Source: PWXP01 sp040772845
Lineage (GTDB): Bacteria; Planctomycetota; Planctomycetia; Pirellulales; Thermoguttaceae
NCBI GenBank assembly: GCA_040772845.1
Contig: JAXGXG010000001.1
Span: 4,278,001-4,342,000 of the forward strand
Direction of reading: 5' to 3'
DNA: 64,000 nt
Below are positions 25,411 through 35,105 of the stretch, piece after piece. The position numbers and the translations under genes were made by a program. The notes beneath the pieces are model-generated. The model saw nothing but the letters and a program-made list of their open reading frames with translations, was not told where the DNA came from and did no database searches. Each line of letters begins with the position of its first letter. The stretch's first letter is position 1.

Positions 25411-27891
25411 ATGCATTGTTTTTCGCCCCTCGGTCGTCTTCTTTGGTCGTTGTTGCTTGTCGTATCGGTTCACGCCGGCACGGGTATTGCAGCGGAAGAG
25501 TCGCCCAGTTTTAGCGGCAGGTATCCGCACCTGGCGGCGTTCAATTCGAGCGGCGAATGCGGCATCGGCGCGGTGGCGCCGTGGGCCGACCGACTCTGGC
25601 TGATTACGTACGCCCCGCACGCGCCCAGTGGAAGCGACGACAAGCTGTACGAGATCGACGCCGACTTGAACATGATCGTTCGGCCCGAGAGCATCGGCGG
25701 TACGCCGGCCAGTCGGATGATCCACCGGGAGTCGAACCAGTTGTTCATCGGTCCTTATGTGATCGATGCCCAGCGCAATGTTCGCGCGATTCCTTACAGC
25801 AAGATGTTCGGCCGGCATACTGCGACGGCCCGGCATCTGACCGATCCGGCGCACAAGGTTCTCCAACTCGACATGGAGGGCTTGCTCTACGAGGTCGATG
25901 TGAAGACACTCGACGTGAACCTGCTGTTCCGCCGGGCCATGCCCGGTTGGCACGCCAAGGGCGGCTACACGTCGCAAGGCCGCTTTGTCATGGCCAATAA
26001 CGGCGAGCATGCGGCCGGCAGTGTCGATCGGTTCAAGCCGTTCCAGTACCAGGTCGATCCTGCACACACCAGCCCGGAAGACGCCGGCGTACTGGCCGAG
26101 TGGGACGGCAACCAGTGGCGATTGATCCGCCGCCGCCAGTTCACCGAGGTCACCGGGCCGGGCGGGATCTACGGTCCGCCTTCCGAAACGAGCCCGCTGT
26201 GGGCGATGGGCTGGGACAAGCGGTCGCTCATGCTCATGCTGCTGGACGGCGGCCAGTGGTCCGAGTTCCGGCTGCCGAAAGCCGACTACTCCTACAACGG
26301 CCATCACGGCTGGCACACCGAATGGCCGCGAATCCGCGAGGTTGTGCCCGCCGAAGGCGATCGGCCGGCGAAGTCCCTGGCCAACATGCACGGCGGCTGG
26401 TTCGATTTCCCGCCCACCTTCTGCGCGGAGAACACGGCCGGTCTGAAACCGATTGGCTCGTACCTGAAAATTACCGGCGACGTCGCCCGATTCAACGACC
26501 GCATCGTCTTCGGTTGCGACGATGCGGCCAAGTCGCACTTCCTGCCCGGCCTCGGCCTGCATCACGACATGGACCTGGGCGGCCAGTCGAACTCGAACCT
26601 CTGGTTCACCACGTGGGAAGACCTGCACGACAAGGGACAGCCGGCCGGCTGGGGCGGCTGGTGGATGGGCGACGACGTGGCGAAAGACCAGCCCTCGGTT
26701 CCCTTCCTGTTCGGCGGCTATTCGCAGCGCATCTTGCACCTGTCGCATCGGGCAGACGAGGCCGTAACGTTTACCCTGGAAACCTCCGAAGGCCGCGGCG
26801 ACTGGCAACCGCTTGCAACGATCACCGTTCCGGCCAAGGGCTATGCGTACAAGATCTTTCCGGCCGATGCACCGGGCCAGTGGGTCCGCGCAAGGCTCGA
26901 CCGCGATGCTGCCGGCGTGACCGCCTACTTCCATTACGGCCCGTCGCAAGGTGTTGCGGCCGACGCGAAGATGTTCGCACCCTTGAGTGACGTCGACAAG
27001 CCGGCGGCCCATAGCGCGGCCGTCCTTCGCGGGCGCGGCGGGAACCTCCGGACGCTTCAGGTTCTCGCCACGAATATCGACGCGGCAGGCAAGGCCTCCG
27101 AACCCCGGCTTTACGAGGTTGGCGCTGACATGAAGATGGCGAGCGTTGACGATCCGAAGCAGATGGAGTTCATCCGGGAAAAGGTTGCGCCACGCGGTCC
27201 GGAATACACGATAGACGGCAATTCCGTGCTCGTGGTCGAAGGGAAGAATCGATTCCGCTTGCCGATCGGCCATGCCGATGTCAAAATGCAAACGGCGGCC
27301 GGGTTCACGCGGACGGTGCGCGAACTGGTGACCGAACGCGCGGTGCTTCTGGCCGCCGGTACGGTTTATATGCTGCCCCGGGGCAACTCGGGCGGGGTCC
27401 GGGCCTTGAAGCCGGTGGCGACGCACAACAAGGGTATTTTCGATCTCTGCTCGTGGCGAGGGATGCTTGTGCTGTCCGGTGTGCGCGACGACGCCCCGGT
27501 CGATGCGAGCGATCATCTGGTGTGCAGCGACGACGGCAAGGTGAAGCTGTGGTTCGGCGATATCGACGATCTGTGGAAGCTGGGCAAGCCGACCGGCACC
27601 GGCGGCCCCTGGAGCGAGTCGGCCGTGAAGGCCGGCCAACCGAGCGATCCCTACCTCATGACCGGTTACGACCGCAAGGTGCTTACGCTTCGTCACAGTG
27701 GCGATAAGCCGGTAATCGTCACCGTCGAGGTTGACGTAACGGCCGAGGGCCGTTTCGTAGAGTACGCCCGTTTCGAGGTGAAGCCGAACGAGCCGTTTAC
27801 GCACGTCTTTCCGGAAGGCTTTGCCGCCCACTGGGTCCGCCTGACGGCCGACCGCGACACGACGGCCACCGCCACCTTCGTGTACGAGTGA
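25411..27891 (+). CDS. Secreted protein with beta-propeller-like repeats, function unknown
   Basis: An 826-aa protein. I use ATG 25411 because it gives a clean signal peptide (GRLLWSLLLVVSVHAGTGIA). The mature part has repeated propeller-like strands such as DKLYEIDADLNMIVRPESI, GLLYEVDVKTLDVNLLFRRA and WDGNQWRLIRRRQFTEVTG. The two similar segments around FLFGGYSQRILHLSHRADEA and YLMTGYDRKVLTLRHSGDKP both lead into short beta-sandwich stretches, suggesting an internal duplication. No catalytic motif is assigned. The protein is probably exported and involved in glycan use, like its neighbours. It converges on the antiporter gene with a 22-nt gap. Confidence 0.75.
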   Translation: MHCFSPLGRLLWSLLLVVSVHAGTGIAAEESPSFSGRYPHLAAFNSSGECGIGAVAPWADRLWLITYAPHAPSGSDDKLYEIDADLNMIVRPESIGGTPASRMIHRESNQLFIGPYVIDAQRNVRAIPYSKMFGRHTATARHLTDPAHKVLQLDMEGLLYEVDVKTLDVNLLFRRAMPGWHAKGGYTSQGRFVMANNGEHAAGSVDRFKPFQYQVDPAHTSPEDAGVLAEWDGNQWRLIRRRQFTEVTGPGGIYGPPSETSPLWAMGWDKRSLMLMLLDGGQWSEFRLPKADYSYNGHHGWHTEWPRIREVVPAEGDRPAKSLANMHGGWFDFPPTFCAENTAGLKPIGSYLKITGDVARFNDRIVFGCDDAAKSHFLPGLGLHHDMDLGGQSNSNLWFTTWEDLHDKGQPAGWGGWWMGDDVAKDQPSVPFLFGGYSQRILHLSHRADEAVTFTLETSEGRGDWQPLATITVPAKGYAYKIFPADAPGQWVRARLDRDAAGVTAYFHYGPSQGVAADAKMFAPLSDVDKPAAHSAAVLRGRGGNLRTLQVLATNIDAAGKASEPRLYEVGADMKMASVDDPKQMEFIREKVAPRGPEYTIDGNSVLVVEGKNRFRLPIGHADVKMQTAAGFTRTVRELVTERAVLLAAGTVYMLPRGNSGGVRALKPVATHNKGIFDLCSWRGMLVLSGVRDDAPVDASDHLVCSDDGKVKLWFGDIDDLWKLGKPTGTGGPWSESAVKAGQPSDPYLMTGYDRKVLTLRHSGDKPVIVTVEVDVTAEGRFVEYARFEVKPNEPFTHVFPEGFAAHWVRLTADRDTTATATFVYE

Positions 27892-27913
27892 AGCATGGTG
27901 ATTGCCGTACCTG

Positions 27914-29980
27914 TCAGGTGTTGCTCAGCGATTCGGACTGCCGGATCATGACGGCCAGGCGCGGGCTGATACCGCCTTTTTCGACCAGTTCGTCCAGGTT
28001 ACGGCGTTCGGTTTCGTGGGCGAGGCGGCGGACAGTGTTCTCGTCCAATGCGGTGACTACCGGAGCGTGCTGCTCCATGATTTGCCCGATTACCGCAAGG
28101 GCCTCGTCGCCCCATGCGCGAATCCAGGACTCGCACTGCGCAACGGCCTCCTCCGAAGCGTCGCACAGGGTGCGGAGATGCGGCAAGCTGCGCTCCACAC
28201 GATTGCGCGAGGAAACGGCGGCAAGTGCAATGGAATGGGTCATCTCGATCTTGGAGCGGTGCATCGATCGCGTCCAACGTCGGATGACGCCAATCCGCCG
28301 CATGACCGACAGCAGAAGGCCGAGCGTACGCTCTTCCATGCCGGGCCGGCGCGCAACGGCAGGCGGCATGACGCCGCGGAGGATGTCCTCGCGACACGCG
28401 TCCATGTATTGTTCGTATTCTCGCAAGACGTCCTCGCGGAGGAAACCTGCCTCGAACAGCTCGCGCCATACGGCGTTGACCTCGTGCAGCACGAGCATCC
28501 AGAGCATTCCCGTGCTGACCCGATCCGATGGAAGGCGCCCGTCGCTCCCCGGCACGGTGTGCGAGAGTCGTTCGATCGTCTCGCGGTATTCGGCGGCAAC
28601 GTTTTCGACCGGTGCGAGATCGAGGGCGGGCCACTGGCGGCCGATGGCTTCGATCGCGGTGAGCCCTTCACGTTTCAAAGCCAATTGCGTCGTTTGTACG
28701 AGCGTGTGTTCCAACGGAGAAAGCGCGTTGAGACCCAGCCAATCCATCAGCCGGCTAATGGTGGTCCCCTGAACCAGCAAGGTGAAGAGTACGACGCCCA
28801 GCGTGCAATCGACGATCAGGCTCCGATTCAACTCGCCGCCAACCTGCCCGGGCGTCAGACTCATGGCCAGGGCAATCGGCAACGCGCCCCGCAACCCGCC
28901 CCAGAACATGACGGCCTGGTAGGCGAAGCTCACGGCCGGGCGGCGACTCATCTTGTTGATCCAAGGCACGGCGCCGAAGATCAGCAGGGCACGCGCCACG
29001 CTTATCGCAAAGACGGCCACAAGCACCACCAGCCCGACTCGATACAGCCGATCGGCGCCCTGGGCAAGATAATTCTCGGTCAGTCCCAAGAGCAGAAAGA
29101 TGAAACTGTTGGCCGCAAAGCATGCGAACTCCCAGAAGTGGGAAAGGTGCTGCTTCACCGCAGGTGAGAACCGGGTGGAGCCGTAGTAGCTGACCACCAG
29201 CCCGGCGCCCACGACGGCCATAACGCCCGACAGATCCATGTAGAACTGGGCCAGAATGAAGGCAATGTACGCAATCACGGCCGTAAAAGCAATCTCCACC
29301 AGCGGATCGTCCTTCGCAAGCGCAAGCACCTGCACCATGACGTAGCCCACCAGGGCTCCGACCAATGTCCCGCCCAGGAAGACCAGCACGAACTGCACGC
29401 CCGCCCAGGCAATGGCCGAGACGCCGAGGGTTGCGCCACCTGTCAGCAATCCCAAAACGATACCGAACATGACAATCGCCGTTGCATCGTTGAAGAGGCT
29501 TTCGCCGTCGACGAGCATCGACAATCGCTTCGGGGCGCCCAGTTCCCGGAAGACGGCAATCACGGCGACCGGGTCGGTCGCGGAGATCAGAGAGCCGAAT
29601 AGCATGGCCGCGCCGAACGAAAGCGGCGTCATCCAGCCGACAATCGCGCCCGTTACAAGCGTCGCAAACACAAGTCCCGGCGCCGCCAGCAAGATCACCG
29701 GCAAGAGGTTGCGGATCAGCAGACGGGTGTCCATGTTCAACGAGGCCTCGAACACCAACGTCGGCAGCAAGATGTAGAGGACGATATTGGGCGTGAAGTG
29801 GATCTTGCCGAGAAAGGCCAAGCCTTCGACGTGGACCGCCGCCCCGCCCAACCCCAGCCCGACCAGTACCAGTCCGATCGTGTAGGGAAAACGAAGCCGT
29901 TTGAACACAATGGCGAAAATGCCTGCACACAGCAACAGAAGAACGAGCACCAGAATGGCGCTCACCGGAATATCGCGCAT
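27914..29980 (-). CDS. NhaP-type Na+/H+ antiporter (CPA1 family)
   Basis: A 688-aa inner-membrane protein. About 12-13 hydrophobic segments fill residues 5-420, starting VSAILVLVLLLLCAGIFAIV. The CPA1 ion-binding region is visible as DGESLFNDATAIVMFG, with the conserved N-D pair. SATDPVAVIAVFRELGAPKR is another family block. A long hydrophilic tail (about 430-688) is cytoplasmic and helical, as in longer NhaP and plant SOS1-like proteins, and is probably regulatory. It exchanges sodium (or potassium) for protons in pH and salt homeostasis. Start ATG 29980 follows GAGG at suitable spacing. Confidence 0.92.
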   Translation of the reverse strand: MRDIPVSAILVLVLLLLCAGIFAIVFKRLRFPYTIGLVLVGLGLGGAAVHVEGLAFLGKIHFTPNIVLYILLPTLVFEASLNMDTRLLIRNLLPVILLAAPGLVFATLVTGAIVGWMTPLSFGAAMLFGSLISATDPVAVIAVFRELGAPKRLSMLVDGESLFNDATAIVMFGIVLGLLTGGATLGVSAIAWAGVQFVLVFLGGTLVGALVGYVMVQVLALAKDDPLVEIAFTAVIAYIAFILAQFYMDLSGVMAVVGAGLVVSYYGSTRFSPAVKQHLSHFWEFACFAANSFIFLLLGLTENYLAQGADRLYRVGLVVLVAVFAISVARALLIFGAVPWINKMSRRPAVSFAYQAVMFWGGLRGALPIALAMSLTPGQVGGELNRSLIVDCTLGVVLFTLLVQGTTISRLMDWLGLNALSPLEHTLVQTTQLALKREGLTAIEAIGRQWPALDLAPVENVAAEYRETIERLSHTVPGSDGRLPSDRVSTGMLWMLVLHEVNAVWRELFEAGFLREDVLREYEQYMDACREDILRGVMPPAVARRPGMEERTLGLLLSVMRRIGVIRRWTRSMHRSKIEMTHSIALAAVSSRNRVERSLPHLRTLCDASEEAVAQCESWIRAWGDEALAVIGQIMEQHAPVVTALDENTVRRLAHETERRNLDELVEKGGISPRLAVMIRQSESLSNT

Positions 29981-30224
29981 GGGCTTATACCTCGGACAGG
30001 ACGGGAACCGTTCTCCACACGCCAGGTTTGGGGCCAGGCTTGGGAAAGGTCGCTCGGCAGTTATGGAAGGGGTCGGGTGGGAATGCGTTTGTCAAATATA
30101 CCGCGCGAAATGCCGTCGGGCAGGCGGAGAAGTCCCCATCGGGCGCGCCCGATGCAAGCGTTCGCCTGCCCCCCACCCCGCCGATGACAGGACAGCGTTG
30201 GTTTTCAGGTGTCCGGCCTTCGAT

Positions 30225-32818
30225 TCAGGCGTCTGCCGACTTGTCGGCCGGGCTGAAGGGTAAGGTTTGGCTGGAGAGGGCCATCTTCAGGTGTCGTGCG
30301 ACGACGCTGTAAAGCTTGTCGCTGGTCATCGGCTTGGAGATGTAATCGTCACAACCGGTTTCAAGGCACTTTCGACGGTCCCCCTCCATGGCATGGGCAG
30401 TCAGGGCAATGATTGGACCGCGGTAACCGTGACGCCGGAGCAGTCGGGTCGCCTCGTATCCGTCCATGACCGGCATCTGCATGTCCATCAACACCACGTC
30501 AAACGCGTGATTTCCGTGCTGCATGGCCAGGGCCGTCTCAACGGCATCGCGTCCGTTCTGGGCGACCGTTACGGTAGCGCCGGCCTTTTTCAGCAGGTGG
30601 GCGACAAGGCGTTGGTTGTCCACGCCATCCTCGGCCAGCAAGACGTGGCAATCGACCAGGCTGGTTTCCAACGGCGCTGCATGGCGGTCGTGCGGTTGCA
30701 TGTGTCGGGCTCGCGCCGCCTCGTCCATCATCACAACGTCGTGGAGTGGGCCGGTCGCAATGGTCAGCCGAAAGTGGCTGCCGACACCCGGTTCGGTCTC
30801 GACAAGCCGGATGCTTCCCCCCAAGGCTTCCGCCAACCGTTTGCTGACGGCCAGGCCGAGCCCGGTGCCGCCGAACTTGCGTGTTGTCGAACTGTCCGCC
30901 TGCGAGAATGGCCGGAACAGGCCGGCCGCCTCACCGGGCGTCATGCCAACGCCCGTGTCGATTACGTCGAACGCCATGGTCGGCGCCTCGTCCGCCGGGT
31001 CGGTCATTCGCACCTTGAGCGACACCTGGCCGGCTTCGGTGAACTTGACCGCGTTTCCCAGTAAGTTGATGAGAATCTGTCGGAGCCGGGTCGGATCGGT
31101 CCGGATCGTTTCTGGAATATCGCCTTCATATTCCGTGCATAGCTGAAGCCCTTTTGCATTGCTGCGCACACGAATGAGCGCGCTTACCTCGGCTATGAGC
31201 TTGCAGGGCGAGCATGCGATGTGTTCCACCGTCAGTCTGCCGGCTTCCACTTTGGACAGGTCGAGAATGTCGTTGAGCAACTGCAAGAGGTGTTCGCCGT
31301 TGCGGGTGATCGTTTCGAGGTATTCGCGATGCAGGTGCCGCCCGAACTCGCACTGGCCGGGACAGCCCTCTTCGGCGGCTTTCGCGAATCCCAGGATGGC
31401 AGTCATGGGCGTGCGAATCTCGTGGCTCATGTTCGCCAGGAACTCGCTCTTTGCCATCGTGGCGGCCTCCGCCTCGACGGCCAGATGATTCGCGCGGGCG
31501 ATGCTCTGTTCCAACTCCCGATTGGCGCGCTCAAGCTCCTTCTTGGAGCGCGCCAACTCCTGCTCTTTGCGTTTCAGCTCGGTAATGTCCTGCAGGGTCA
31601 CCAGAACCATGCGAGATTCCTTGACGTCGATCGGCGCCGTCGAGATCAGAAACGTCAACTCGCGGCATGCGTTGTTGTGCAGGATCGGGTAGGTGGCTTC
31701 CGTTTGCAGATGGGTTGTGCCATGTGCAAGCGTATCGAAAACCGCCTTGCGAATCGGACACTGCTGGCAAGCCTCCGAAAAGCCGCAACCGTCCGGGTGC
31801 GTCATTGCACGCATGCATCGCAGCGCTTCGCCGCTTCGCAGTCCGATCGTTTCCTCGATCGAACGGCCTGTGAGCTGCGAGACGAATCCGTTGACCTGCC
31901 GAACCCGGCAGTCGCCGTCAACCAGAATCAACAGCAGGGGCGCATTCCGGTAGATGGCCTCCAGCAAGGCCTTCTGTTCCGCCCGGATGGCCTCCGCCTG
32001 CTTGCGCTCGGTAATGTCCAAAAAGACCGTGGAAAACATGCCCGGCCCGGGACTGCTGACCGTGATATCCAAGTGCCGCTGAGCGAATTCCAGGTACGCT
32101 TCGAAGCGCGCCGGGCGGCCGGTCTCGGCAACCTTGACAAACGTGTGGAAGAAAGGAACCAACCCGGCGCCATACAACTGCGAACCCAACGCGTTCCTGG
32201 CGATCTTCCGGCGGATCCCCAGAATCTTTTCAAAGGCCGGGTTGACGTCAAGAAACCGGTAGTCGACGGCCTTGCCGTCTTCGTAAATCAGCTCGTCAAT
32301 GCAGGAACCGGCCGACATGCTCTCGAAAATGGAACGAAAGCGCTCTTCGCTCCGGCGCAGCGCCTCCTCGGTCTTCAAGCGATCCGTGATATCGCGGACA
32401 CTCGCCCAAAGATAGTCGACGATCCCGTCTTGCTGCCTGACGGAATAAGCCCGCAACTCCACCCAAAACACCGTACCGTCTTTGCGCACGTACTCTTTGC
32501 GGTACAGGCCGGAGTGGCCCCGTTTGAGCAATCGCTCTCTCCAGATCGTCGTCGCTCCCATTCGCGCCAGCGTTCGAGAGTAATGGCATAGAAATCGGGC
32601 AGGGCGCGCAGTTCGGCAAGCGTATAGCCCAGCATGTCGCAGTACGCCTGGTTGGCGTCGATGATGCGCCCCGCCGTATCGACAATGACGAAGCCGTCCC
32701 GACTTCCCTCGAAAATCTCGTGATAACGGCGTTCGATCTCATCCAACCGAGCGGCCTTGGCTTCCGCCTCGCGAAGTCGGTTCTCGAGTTCCGCGATCAT
32801 GTTGCGATCATCGCTCAT
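30225..32818 (-). pseudogene. Hybrid sensor histidine kinase with PAS domains, split by a 1-nt frameshift
   Basis: Two overlapping frames together encode one protein. The first (32818 down to the junction near 32555) gives a coiled leader and a PAS domain (EIFEGSRDGFVIVDTAGRII, RALPDFYAITLERWREWE). The second continues that PAS (TTIWRERLLKRGHSGLYRKE), then two more PAS domains, one with cysteines (CGFSEACQQCPIRKAV). A HisKA box follows (ANMSHEIRTPMTAILGF), then HATPase motifs (DTGVGMTPGEA, GGTGLGLAVSKRLAE) and a receiver domain (VLLAEDGVDNQRL, VVLMDMQMPVMDGYEA, KPM). One missing G in the GGGAGCGACG stretch near 32553-32558 restores an 864-aa protein. No membrane segment, so it is a cytosolic sensor. 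Either a true frameshift or a consensus error. Confidence 0.85.
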
Positions 32819-33228
32819 ACTCGCACTCCACTTCCCAGGTGACCATCCTGCGAGTTATGGGTGGATTGGCGAGCGGCGGAATCAAACACATAAGCACGCA
32901 GCGCGAGCAAGTGAGTCCCGCCGGTACACTCGCTGCCGTTTCGTGCTCGTATTTCCGGTAAACCTGTATCCGCCGTTCGCCATACGTCGATTCCTGCCTG
33001 AAATCGCACCACGAGCAGGCACAACCGAATCGGGCAAGCATATTATGCCCAAGCTTAGCATTGTGGCATTATCCGATGCCCCTGCCTAGAACGGGGCTTG
33101 ACATTTTTCTGCCGTCTCAGCCGAATTTCATCACGATTGCCCCTTATGTGGAGGGGGAATAGCATGGATTCTAACGGCAAGATGCCTGAAATGCGACAAC
33201 CATCTTTTTGCAATGGCAAATGCAGGCA
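32819..33228. other. Intergenic region upstream of the kinase
   Basis: About 410 bp with no supported gene. It must contain the kinase promoter; GGAG precedes the ATG at 32818. No strong terminator was seen for the PEP-CTERM gene that ends at 33229. Confidence 0.4.
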
Positions 33229-34740
33229 TTATTCTCGCCGCCGACGCAAAGCGCCCAGGGCCAGGATGCCAAGCAGCAGCAGAAGAATCGCGGAAGGCTC
33301 GGGGACCGCCAGCAGGGCCACGTCGTTGCCGATCGAGCCGCCGTCGAGGTTCGCCTCATAGGTGAGCACCATGTCGATGTAGGTGCCTGCCAGCGAGAAG
33401 ACGTAGCCTTCAGGCTTGTCACTGAAGATGCCCGATACCAGGTCGTCGCCGTCGTTGATGAAGATCGGGAAGACATCTTCGATGTCCGGCAGGCTGGCGA
33501 ACTCGACGTCCAGCGCACCGGCCAGCGAGATCGCACCATCGACGTTGATGGGGCTGATGCTGTTGATGGTCAGTTCGAGCGTCGAGTCGGCATTCTGACT
33601 ATAGCCGTCCACCTCGATAGTCGCCTGATCGCCAATGATATGGAACGTACCCGTGCCGCCGCTGCCGACATACAACGTGCCATCCACATCCAGTGTTCCG
33701 GCGGAGATGGTATACGTGCCAACGCCGCCGGCGGAGTAGCCGAGCGCGGCGTAAGTGGGAACGACCACTGAACCGCCGGTTTGGGTAAAGATACCTTTCC
33801 CCTCGCCGCCAATGCGAAGGAAGCGACCGCTGTTGACATTTCCGCTGCCGCTGAGTTGCCACTCGCCCACGCCGTTCGCATCAAAGCCGAGATAGATGCC
33901 TTGGGTAGAGGTGGGGCCAAGGACGCTGCCGCCCGACTGGATGAATGTGCCGTCATTGCGCCGGCCGAGAATGATGGAGTAACCGTCAGAAACATCCAAT
34001 AGGCCGCCGCTCATATTGTAGGCGCCGTGACTGGCAGAGCCCTCGGCAATGCGAAGATAGGTGCCAACGGTTACCGTGCCACCCTGCTGGTTGAGCGTGC
34101 CTGTGCCGCTCTTGCCGACAAACAGGTAACGTCTGGTAGTAGGGTTGTCGCGGTTGACAATCAACTCTGCCTCGCCGCTGATCGTATAGCTTCCTTGTGT
34201 CGAAGAGCTGTTACCGATCGCCAATTCATCACCCACGTGGACCGTACCTGCTTCGTGAACGACGTAGCCGCGCGAAGTGCCTGTATTGCCGAGAAACATG
34301 TCATCACCCACCGTCAGCGTCTTGCCTGCGGCGGAATCAAGCTCCAGCCGTACATACCCGATTCCTTCGTTGCCGACATACAGATCGTCATCGACGTGCA
34401 TGTCGCCGGCAGTGCCTGCAGTTCGCCAAGCAAGTGTTCCCGAGCCGCTCGCCGAGTTGCCGAGGTAAAGTGAATGAGTCTCATGGGAGCCATCCTGGCG
34501 TACGGCCGCATTGCCGGCGTTGTCGATCACCGTGTCATCGGTGATCAACGGCACTCGTTGCGGATCGACACCTTCCCAATACGATTTAATGGCCCACGAT
34601 CCGCCACCCCGATTCCATGTGAGTGTCTCTGCCGCAGCGCGGCCCGCGATGACCTGGGCGGCGCTAGCCAGGATGAGCCCCACGGTCGGCAGATTGTCGA
34701 GGATGTGCGGCCATGTCCGGCCGATTCTTTGCTCGTTCAC
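33229..34740 (-). CDS. PEP-CTERM surface protein with autotransporter-like beta repeats
   Basis: A 503-aa protein. A signal segment (VGLILASAAQVIAGRAAAET) begins it. Residues about 60-360 consist of imperfect 25-40 residue beta-strand repeats rich in G, T and S, with recurring GTFTQTGGSV-type and LYVGNSGTGT-type strings, as in autotransporter-associated beta-strand or beta-helix adhesins. The C-terminus is a complete PEP-CTERM sorting signal: VPEPSAIL, a hydrophobic stretch and RRRR. Such proteins are processed by an exosortase and displayed in the outer layer or biofilm matrix. Its last 497 bp are nearly identical to the neighbouring pseudogene's. Confidence 0.88.
   Translation of the reverse strand: MNEQRIGRTWPHILDNLPTVGLILASAAQVIAGRAAAETLTWNRGGGSWAIKSYWEGVDPQRVPLITDDTVIDNAGNAAVRQDGSHETHSLYLGNSASGSGTLAWRTAGTAGDMHVDDDLYVGNEGIGYVRLELDSAAGKTLTVGDDMFLGNTGTSRGYVVHEAGTVHVGDELAIGNSSSTQGSYTISGEAELIVNRDNPTTRRYLFVGKSGTGTLNQQGGTVTVGTYLRIAEGSASHGAYNMSGGLLDVSDGYSIILGRRNDGTFIQSGGSVLGPTSTQGIYLGFDANGVGEWQLSGSGNVNSGRFLRIGGEGKGIFTQTGGSVVVPTYAALGYSAGGVGTYTISAGTLDVDGTLYVGSGGTGTFHIIGDQATIEVDGYSQNADSTLELTINSISPINVDGAISLAGALDVEFASLPDIEDVFPIFINDGDDLVSGIFSDKPEGYVFSLAGTYIDMVLTYEANLDGGSIGNDVALLAVPEPSAILLLLLGILALGALRRRRE
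33236..33732. repeat. 497-bp duplicated segment, copy 1
   Basis: Matches 35110-35606 at a constant offset of 1874 bp without indels and with only a handful of substitutions. It covers the 3' half of the PEP-CTERM gene. Confidence 0.93.
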
Positions 34741-35105
34741 CGTGGCTACCTCTGCTCGTGATCCGGAAGGAATAACTACGACCGGCCAAACTCCGGTAGA
34801 CGCTCGTCTCGACTGGCGACACAGCTTCCATTCTGATTGCAGCCCATCCTAACTCGTTTCTGCACGCGATGCAAACCCTTGGTGAATGATCTCAACAAGA
34901 ACGCTGCGTCTTGGGGGGGCGATACCAGCCCTGCGGTCGCCATTCCCTCTGGGCGATACGTTATTCAATATCACCAGACGACGGCGCGCCATACCCTGGT
35001 CCATAGCCACACTCGAGGCTTATTCGATGCGCAGCCAGCCGAAGCAGCCCACAAGACTCGCTGATTTCACAAAACGCCTTGCTTGCAGACACAATAAGAC
35101 CATGC
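34741..35105. other. Spacer between the two PEP-CTERM paralogues
   Basis: About 365 bp, no ORF supported. It should carry the promoter of the gene starting at 34740 on the minus strand. The two duplicated segments do not extend into it. Confidence 0.4.

Noticed and set aside
25342..27831. 829-codon minus-strand frame opposite the secreted protein
   Set aside because: Long antisense frame caused by high GC; the plus strand has signal peptide and ordered domains.
32545..32565. Programmed ribosomal frameshift in the kinase gene
   Set aside because: No slippery heptamer or obvious stimulatory structure at the junction; a single missing base explains it.
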